Assembly: GCA_021162225.1 (NCBI GenBank)
Contig: JAGGZB010000028.1
Location: 1-10,875, forward strand
Source of the DNA: Candidatus Bathyarchaeota archaeon
Lineage (GTDB): Archaea; Thermoproteota; Bathyarchaeia; Bathyarchaeales; DTEX01
Reading direction: 5' to 3'
Length of the DNA: 10,875 nucleotides
The position numbers were made by a program, and so were the translations under genes. Under the pieces are notes generated by a model. It worked only from the letters and a program-made list of their open reading frames with translations. It did not search any database and had not been told where the DNA came from. Shown piece after piece: positions 6,551-10,875 of the stretch (the first letter of the stretch is position 1; each line of letters opens with the position of its first letter).

Positions 6551-6724
6551 ATGCCAAAAATAACTAGTAGAGTTACTAAGGCAACAACAAAGGAACAGTA
6601 CCTGAGGACGTCAATTCCTCAGGAGATAAAGGAATATCTTCAGCTTCAGGTAGGGGATATTCTGGAATGGCTACCGAGCGAGAAAAATGGGAAAAAGATT
6701 GTTATTCTGCGGAAATTAGAGTAG
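6551..6724 (+). CDS. AbrB/SpoVT-type swapped-hairpin DNA-binding protein (57 aa)
   Basis: A short gene encoding a 57-residue protein of the AbrB/MazE swapped-hairpin type, which binds DNA as an intertwined dimer. Visible features are the amino beta segment with K-T-rich residues (ITSRVTKATTKEQYLRTSIP), the short helix QEIKEYLQLQ, the family hallmark VGDILEW (residues 34-40, compared with 'l.GD.v.v'), and a closing strand KKIVILRKLE. Such proteins act as transcription regulators or as antitoxins. No obvious toxin follows: the next gene starts about 97 bases later and is proteasome-like. The start is supported by TATA spacing for a leaderless mRNA. The palindromes upstream suggest that it controls itself and the divergent nuclease gene, which is an inference. 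Confidence 0.85.
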   Translation: MPKITSRVTKATTKEQYLRTSIPQEIKEYLQLQVGDILEWLPSEKNGKKIVILRKLE

Positions 6725-6780
6725 TGGACAGTTTCAGCTTAGTTTCGTTTACTCGAGAGGCGTTCTCTTTTGTAGAGAAG

Positions 6781-6789
6781 ATAAATAAG
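6781..6789 (+). promoter_or_regulatory. TATA box of the Ntn hydrolase/nuclease operon
   Basis: ATAAATAAG is a good TATA box whose expected start site is near 6811, leaving a leader of about 10 bases before the TTG start at 6821. It is preceded by a short inverted repeat TTCTC/GAGAA (6763-6779). Confidence 0.5.
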
Positions 6790-6811
6790 TCTCCTATGAA
6801 AGGTTCAGTTT

Positions 6812-6816
6812 GAGGG
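6812..6816 (+). promoter_or_regulatory. Ribosome-binding site that decides a TTG start
   Basis: GAGGG lies 4 bases before TTG 6821. Upstream in this frame there is a stop at 6797-6799 and no ATG or GTG, so TTG is the only start that keeps the catalytic amino-terminal Thr. Confidence 0.5.
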
Positions 6817-6820
6817 CTCT

Positions 6821-7609
6821 TTGACATTAATTATTGCATTGAAGTGGCCTTTTTCGGATAGTGAGGCAGTGTTAATGGTCTCCGACACTCGAGCAACAAC
6901 TCCAGTTGGGATAATGTATGAGACTAGGAAGATTAAGGCCATTTACGCTGGAGATAAGCCTCTTGGTGTTGTGGGCGGTGCGGGGGATCAAGCTTTGGTT
7001 AAATGGGGGTTTGAGGTTGTGGAGGAGGTTTTGAGGGAGTATGCGGGCGATGACGGCCTGGTATACTTCAGGGAGGTTCGGGAGGCTGTGAAGAAGCTGG
7101 AGAGGATACTCATGGCTAGGCTCGGCGAGCTTAGGAGGGAGGGCTTGGACCCGAGCTTCCAGCTGGTCCTGGGAAGCGTAGACCTCGACGGAAAGGCCTC
7201 CCTATATGAGTTCGATGGAAGAGGTCTCGCAGAGCCCGTTCACGATGATCCCGGCTACGCAATAATAGGGTCTGGGCTGATAACTGGCGGGATACTCCTC
7301 CTGAGGCTGCTTGGATACAGGCCAGACGTAGACTTGGGCTTATTGACGGCATTTATCCTAGATATGGTAAGCGAAGTGGACTACTCAGTTGGACCATTCG
7401 TCGGAGAGAGTTATCTAATGAGGCTTGAGATGAGGGGTGGTGAGAAAGTCTTAGCCCTAGGCCCATTAAAGGAGGAAGTTCTCAGGGAGTATAAGGAGAA
7501 GATTGCGAAGCGAAGGGAGCTGATTAGAGAGCTCTGGAAAGTATGCGATGAACTCGGGGAGGAAAAGATTTTGGCCAGCCTACGCAAGCTTCAGGAGGGT
7601 TCCGGTTAA
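6821..7609 (+). CDS. Proteasome-like Ntn hydrolase (beta-subunit/HslV/Anbu type)
   Basis: A 262-residue protein whose amino end matches proteasome-type Ntn hydrolases. Removal of Met1 would expose Thr2 as nucleophile (TLIIALKW). S21-D22 in VSDTRAT matches the Asp17 site, and K37 in YETRKIKAIY matches Lys33; the 15-residue D-to-K spacing is near the usual 16. GVVGGAGD (about 49-56) fits the glycine-rich strand before the first helix. It likely hydrolyses peptide bonds in an oligomer, but it is longer than a typical beta subunit, with a basic, charged carboxy-terminal helical tail (about 220-262). The TTG start is fixed by the GAGGG site and the need for Thr2. The stop overlaps the next ATG by one base (TAATG), so it forms an operon with the nuclease-like gene. 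It is clearly GC-richer (around 60% in places) than the Argonaute genes. A housekeeping proteasome subunit is less likely in this context. Confidence 0.8.
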   Translation: MTLIIALKWPFSDSEAVLMVSDTRATTPVGIMYETRKIKAIYAGDKPLGVVGGAGDQALVKWGFEVVEEVLREYAGDDGLVYFREVREAVKKLERILMARLGELRREGLDPSFQLVLGSVDLDGKASLYEFDGRGLAEPVHDDPGYAIIGSGLITGGILLLRLLGYRPDVDLGLLTAFILDMVSEVDYSVGPFVGESYLMRLEMRGGEKVLALGPLKEEVLREYKEKIAKRRELIRELWKVCDELGEEKILASLRKLQEGSG

Positions 7610-8856
7610 TGGAGCCCCAAATCATCGAGATGGATGGTGCGCTGAGACTTGAGGGCGCATTTCTAGAGAAGATCTTCGCCACATACATGCTCAGTAAGGG
7701 AGAGACAGTAGTTACAAGACCCGCGACGGGAGAAGTGCAGCATGATGTGTTAATAGAGCGCAGTGATGGCTTTATCTTCTGCGAGTGTACTGGTCTCGCG
7801 GATATAGGAAGGGGAAAAATCGACAGATTCTACAACGACGCCTTAATGCTCCACGACGAACTGAAGAGAAGGAAGAACAAAGGGTTGATTGAGGCGTGGT
7901 TCGTGGCCGCAGTGCATGACACTGCCTGGAGCAAGGAGGCTAAGGAGAGGTTCGAGAAAGCAGCTTCATCGTTACGCGAAAAGATAGACGCAGAAGTAAG
8001 GTTGCTAACTTCTGATAAATTGTTACTCGAATTAGTAGGCTCTGGAGTGCTTGGGATGAGGTTAATTAGAGATAGAGTTTATTGGGCTGGCCCAGAAGAC
8101 TTAGCAATACGATATGATCCAGTGAAGAAAACGTTTGAATACAGCCGTTGCTCTGAGGGATTACTACAGAGACTCCATGAAACTCATTTTTCCTTACTTC
8201 CATCATTTTACTGGGAGAGCTACTATAGGAGACTATTTGAAGAGGCTGTGAAGGATAAAATGGAGCTTCCGTTATCTGTCTTCACCTATTACCCTGAAGA
8301 AGGCTTAAGATGGCGCTCGTTAGACGATTTAGTAAACTGCTATGAGCACTATTTGAAACACATTAGGAGAACTTATGTACTTGAGAAAGGAAAAGATTTC
8401 ATTTTGGAAGAATATGTTAGCAGGAAGAGAAACAGATACTATACCCTCCACCTCTTCACATTAGGCGAGCAGAGAGGTTATGATGAGGCGGGATATGTTT
8501 CATCGACGCTTATCTCATCACTGAAAGGTAGAGCATTTGAGTTGATTGAAGACTTTAAGAAAGCAAATAAAGTTCCCGCAGGAGAGCGTGTATCTCTCGT
8601 GATAGTTTCTGCAAGCCAATATTGGACCCCGCAGGCTTGGGGTGCAGTTCCCGAAGTTCCGACGGCTTTTAAGGAAGAAGTGAATCAGCCCGAGCGAATG
8701 CCCGGTAACGAGCTGGTGAAACGCCTCCTCAATAAAGGAGTTCTAGGTCTTAAATTCAGAACTAAGAATCAAGTTACGTTAGTGGGACCCGGGATAAAAG
8801 CGGTGAGAATGACATTTGAAGGACTAACCTTCAGCGACAAACCGTGGTATGCGTAG
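7609..8856 (+). CDS. Restriction-endonuclease-fold protein, partner of the Ntn hydrolase
   Basis: I recognise no named family. Residues about 12-105 look like a restriction-endonuclease fold: a leading helix with E15 (LEGAFLEKIFATYMLSKG), D46 in HDVLIE, and E59-C-T61 in FIFCECTG. This is the D...ExK pattern with Thr in place of the motif Lys. K70 in the next helix could substitute, as seen in some members of the superfamily, or the domain may be inactive. Residues 125-415 hold an uncharacterised region rich in aromatic and charged residues (FYWESYYRRLF; HYLKHIRRTY), ending in FSDKPWYA. The one-base TAATG overlap ties it to the proteasome-like gene. Base composition drops from about 53% GC to about 38% GC near 7980 (residue about 124), close to the end of the nuclease-like domain, suggesting a composite gene. 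Role unknown; defence is inferred from neighbours. Confidence 0.6.
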   Translation: MEPQIIEMDGALRLEGAFLEKIFATYMLSKGETVVTRPATGEVQHDVLIERSDGFIFCECTGLADIGRGKIDRFYNDALMLHDELKRRKNKGLIEAWFVAAVHDTAWSKEAKERFEKAASSLREKIDAEVRLLTSDKLLLELVGSGVLGMRLIRDRVYWAGPEDLAIRYDPVKKTFEYSRCSEGLLQRLHETHFSLLPSFYWESYYRRLFEEAVKDKMELPLSVFTYYPEEGLRWRSLDDLVNCYEHYLKHIRRTYVLEKGKDFILEEYVSRKRNRYYTLHLFTLGEQRGYDEAGYVSSTLISSLKGRAFELIEDFKKANKVPAGERVSLVIVSASQYWTPQAWGAVPEVPTAFKEEVNQPERMPGNELVKRLLNKGVLGLKFRTKNQVTLVGPGIKAVRMTFEGLTFSDKPWYA

Positions 8857-8910
8857 ATCTAGATGATTTAATACTCTGAAATCTTCTGTTGCTGATTAAC
8901 TATTAGGAAA

Positions 8911-8918
8911 AACTTATC
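8911..8918 (+). promoter_or_regulatory. Candidate TATA box for the 93-residue orphan
   Basis: AACTTATC follows an A-rich BRE-like GGAAAA and is centred about 31 bases before the GTG at 8946, giving a nearly leaderless transcript. A short inverted repeat ACGG-TGTG-CCGT (8936-8947) overlaps the start codon. Confidence 0.35.
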
Positions 8919-8945
8919 TCTAACTGACGGTATTTACGGTGTGCC

Positions 8946-9227
8946 GTGAGCGATCCCCCTAAGATAGCTATACAGGTGATAAGAAAAATATCTGCTGGTT
9001 TTCACGATTTCTTAAGGACCGAATATGGTATGAAGTGGATAGAGAATAGAAGGGAGAAATTGAAAGATTTTTCTGGAATGTTAAGTGAAGAAAATTTAAG
9101 AAAACTTTCTGAAGCTGATTTCATAAAAGTCATGTCAAACTTTGGGCAAACGGATTGTGGACAAATAAGGAATATCCAAAAAGTAAAACTCTTTGAACTC
9201 TTAAGGAGATTTTGGATGGAATTCTGA
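8946..9227 (+). CDS. Small orphan protein resembling the N-terminal domain of larger ATPase/restriction proteins
   Basis: A 93-residue helical, basic protein with a GTG start and no recognised enzyme motif. The pattern FHDFLRTEYGMKWIENRREK, then LSEENLRKLSEADFIKVM, resembles the amino-terminal helical domain found before AAA/McrB-like or related modules in some larger archaeal proteins. That comparison is from memory and weak. The frame ends at TGA 9225-9227, which lies inside a long hairpin. After the stop the same frame stays open for more than 20 codons without similarity that I can see. It may be a real small gene or the truncated front of a longer gene cut by rearrangement. It has its own possible promoter and is convergent with the recombinase gene. 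Confidence 0.5.
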   Translation: MSDPPKIAIQVIRKISAGFHDFLRTEYGMKWIENRREKLKDFSGMLSEENLRKLSEADFIKVMSNFGQTDCGQIRNIQKVKLFELLRRFWMEF

Positions 9228-9261
9228 CGAGTGGTAGACTTTTCGAGAAGTCGTCGAATTC
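9219..9261. terminator. Composite hairpin between convergent genes
   Basis: GAATTC (9219-9224) pairs with GAATTC (9256-9261). Inside it GAC (9226-9228) pairs with GTC (9253-9255), and the inner stem GACTT/AAGTC (9237-9241 and 9248-9252) closes a TTCGAG loop. It spans the stop codon of the orphan and lies before the stop of the recombinase gene, so it could end transcription from either side. No long T tract follows, so a recombination or rearrangement scar is also possible. Confidence 0.4.
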
Positions 9262-9285
9262 CACGAATTAGTGCCTGTTATTTAG

Positions 9286-10680
9286 TCAAAGCGGCTCTAA
9301 GATTATTTTATCACCGAACACGTAAGCTTTATACAGGTATGGTTTCGCACTTGACCTAATTATTTCCTCTCGATCCTCTATGCTGATTTCTCCATTCTTC
9401 TTCATCACCAATAGGTCTGGGACATGATCCTTCTTTTTCAATATCTCGGCCAATTCCTCGGGCGTTATCTCCGACACATCTTCGTCTAATTCTATTATCA
9501 TTTTAATATCTCCGTCCTTGAGAGCCTGTTTAATCAGGGAATTTACTAGTAAGTCGAATTTCCGCTCTAATCTCTGTAGCATGGATTCGAGCTCGTTGAC
9601 CCTGACGGCCGTCCTGACAACCTCATCTTGATTAATTGGGGCTCCGCATCTCGGGCAATACCTTACCCCGGGCGGGATGGGTTGATTGCATCTCCAGCAT
9701 GTTATGGATTTAGGTTCCTGAACCTGCTTCCCCGCATAATAGGATAGGATCTTCGGTTTGACATCTCGCTGCGCTAGATGAGCATATTTCGACGGCATCG
9801 ATGATCTACTGCTCCACCTAAAGTACTGGCACATCTCCCTATCTGTCAGGAATCTCGCCTTCTCCGTAGCTGCAGTATGCCTGAATAAGTGAAGCCATAT
9901 CCTCCGCTTAATTCCAGCCCTTTTGGCAATTCTCTTAAGCCTCGCCGACAAAGCGCCATACGTGAGGGGCTTCAACATGCCATTTCTCATTATATACCAA
10001 AGTGGGGCACTCGGATCGTTTCTTAATGGGTGGTGGTTTAAGTGATTGATCAGATCGCCGTATGAGCTAATGATAAGTAATGGTCCTTGCTTGGTCTTTC
10101 CGCTAACCATTATTTCAGCGTAATCGTCATGCAGTCTTACGCCGCCGACCCTACATGTTAATAACTCTCCAGCTCTTGGCCCGCATTCTCGAGCAATCGA
10201 TAGTATGGCCCTCATCTGTAGATCATTGCACGCCTCGTAGAGTCTCTGAAATTCTTCATCGCTTAGGGGTTCAATCTTAGGCTCGGTTTCTCGAATCTTG
10301 GTATTCTTCAGAAATTCTAGGATTTTCTCCCACTCTCCTGATTTCTCTTCTCTCTCGGCGAGCAAGAACTCGTAAAACTTCTTAAGCGATACTCTATAGA
10401 GCTTCTTCGTATCATTGTCTAAGCCCTTATCGTTTAGGATCTTTGAGAACGCTTGCTTAAACTCCTTAGAGCTTACACGCTCAACCTGTCTGTCTACGAG
10501 GAAGCGCCTTTCAAATCTGCAGACGTTTTCGACATGCTTAAGCCTCCTCGCTAATCCAAGTCTCTGCCTACCGAGATAATCCGCAAACTCCCTGAAGATC
10601 GGCCTAGCTTTCTCTAGCAGCCTATCAAGCTTCCGGCTGAAGCCGTAAAGCTCGTCAGAGTCTCTTGGAGGTTTGGCCAT
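9286..10680 (-). CDS. Tyrosine recombinase/integrase with C-terminal zinc ribbon
   Basis: A site-specific DNA recombinase of the phage-integrase type. Numbered from the upstream GTG, residues 25-135 form the helical core-binding domain (FADYLGRQRL..., VSSKEFKQAFSKIL, NDTKKLYRVSLKKFYEFL). The catalytic domain (140-320) has R174 (CGPRAGELL), K200 (VSGKTKQGP), H269-x2-R272 (HLFRHTAAT), W294 in place of the second His, and the nucleophile Y304 (KYAHL). A zinc ribbon follows with C333-x2-C336 and C347-x2-C350, then a coiled-coil-like helix (365-390) and an acidic tail domain (395-469). All catalytic residues are present, so it should be active. I chose ATG 10680 over GTG 10695 because a TATA box at 10701-10708 lies only about 10 bases from the GTG but 25 from the ATG. 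Its presence fits an integrated element; no att repeat or tRNA was found. Confidence 0.92.
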   Translation of the reverse strand: MAKPPRDSDELYGFSRKLDRLLEKARPIFREFADYLGRQRLGLARRLKHVENVCRFERRFLVDRQVERVSSKEFKQAFSKILNDKGLDNDTKKLYRVSLKKFYEFLLAEREEKSGEWEKILEFLKNTKIRETEPKIEPLSDEEFQRLYEACNDLQMRAILSIARECGPRAGELLTCRVGGVRLHDDYAEIMVSGKTKQGPLLIISSYGDLINHLNHHPLRNDPSAPLWYIMRNGMLKPLTYGALSARLKRIAKRAGIKRRIWLHLFRHTAATEKARFLTDREMCQYFRWSSRSSMPSKYAHLAQRDVKPKILSYYAGKQVQEPKSITCWRCNQPIPPGVRYCPRCGAPINQDEVVRTAVRVNELESMLQRLERKFDLLVNSLIKQALKDGDIKMIIELDEDVSEITPEELAEILKKKDHVPDLLVMKKNGEISIEDREEIIRSSAKPYLYKAYVFGDKIILEPL

Positions 10681-10700
10681 CGGGTCATTCCGCACGTTAA

Positions 10701-10708
10701 ATTTTAAA
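10701..10708 (-). promoter_or_regulatory. TATA box of the recombinase gene
   Basis: The minus strand reads TTTAAAAT within GATATTTAAAATTTAACG, centred about 25 bases before the ATG at 10680, as expected for a leaderless archaeal message. Confidence 0.55.
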
Positions 10709-10775
10709 TATCTTCGAGCAAGTTTGGCCGCAGCGGGATCCGTACGCTTTCTAGACTCCCCCTCCCGGGCTCTCC

Positions 10776-10783
10776 CTTTATTT
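10776..10783 (+). promoter_or_regulatory. Candidate TATA box of the right-edge gene
   Basis: CTTTATTT stands out in a C/G-rich stretch. The expected start site is near 10806, with GGGGAAG directly before the ATG at 10815 as ribosome-binding site. Confidence 0.4.
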
Positions 10784-10814
10784 GCTTCCCTCGCCTTGTT
10801 TTCTATCGGGGAAG

Positions 10815-10875
10815 ATGACTAGGTCTTATCTATGGGTCGGCGTCGTAGCAGCGTTGATCCTCGCTTCGATAAGCC
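10815..10875 (+). CDS. Start of a membrane or secreted protein, cut by window edge
   Basis: The first 20 codons are visible: MTRSYLWVGVVAALILASIS. A short amino end with one Arg is followed by a long hydrophobic run, as in a signal peptide or first membrane anchor. A GGGGAAG site immediately precedes the ATG and a TATA-like box lies about 35 bases upstream. The local base composition is higher in GC than the Argonaute genes, like the chromosome-type segments. It diverges from the recombinase gene and may be the first gene outside the island. Nothing more can be said of its function. Confidence 0.55.
   Translation, partial: MTRSYLWVGVVAALILASIS

Noticed and set aside
7131..7352. Minus-strand open frame of 73 codons
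   Set aside because: It is antisense to the Ntn hydrolase; the Ser/Arg-rich translation is typical of a shadow of a GC-rich gene.
10696..10814. tRNA or attachment site next to the recombinase
   Set aside because: No cloverleaf, TTCGANNC loop or repeated core could be made out in these bases.

Overview
The window looks like a defence and mobility island of a thermophilic archaeon, probably of the TACK/Thermoproteota type. Several start codons lie about 22-28 bases after an A/T-rich TATA-like box, as expected for leaderless archaeal transcripts. Internal operon genes carry GGTG/GAGG ribosome-binding sites. AGA/AGG and ATA codons are frequent, GTG and TTG starts occur, and several products are archaeal in type: an Archaeoglobus-type split Argonaute, a proteasome-like Ntn hydrolase, a swapped-hairpin AbrB protein and a zinc-ribbon tyrosine recombinase. 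The exact lineage cannot be fixed from the sequence alone.

Layout. Bases 1-1689 (minus strand) hold a small winged-helix regulator followed by a type I restriction HsdR-like translocase/nuclease that runs off the left edge. About 70 bases separate this from a divergent plus-strand operon (1763-5223) of three tightly coupled genes: an N-L1-L2 Argonaute half, a MID-PIWI Argonaute half overlapping it by 4 bases, and a helical 427-429-residue protein with a HEPN/Abi-like C-terminus. This is a split, catalytically dead long prokaryotic Argonaute with an undescribed partner, and it is the most interesting item here. A 445-base stretch without a gene follows; it holds a small GC-richer coding-like or RNA-like patch and two short perfect inverted repeats. 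Bases 5669-6436 (minus) encode a Cas4/RecB-like nuclease with candidate Fe-S cysteines. It is divergent from a 57-residue AbrB-type protein (6551-6724), with a cluster of palindromes between them. Bases 6821-8856 hold a two-gene operon of a proteasome-like Ntn hydrolase and a restriction-endonuclease-fold protein whose motif Lys is replaced by Thr. Bases 8946-9227 encode a 93-residue orphan that resembles the N-terminus of larger proteins. Bases 9286-10680 (minus) encode an archaeal tyrosine recombinase with a zinc ribbon, and at 10815 a membrane or secreted protein begins and runs off the right edge.

How the parts may work together. The HsdR unit and the Argonaute operon share one promoter region and could share the winged-helix regulator. 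The Argonaute keeps the guide 5'-phosphate pocket but has lost the slicer residues, so it probably senses nucleic acid and hands the signal to the third protein. The other nuclease-containing units, the neighbouring recombinase and the mosaic base composition fit an island assembled by transfer. All functional links between units are inferred from position.
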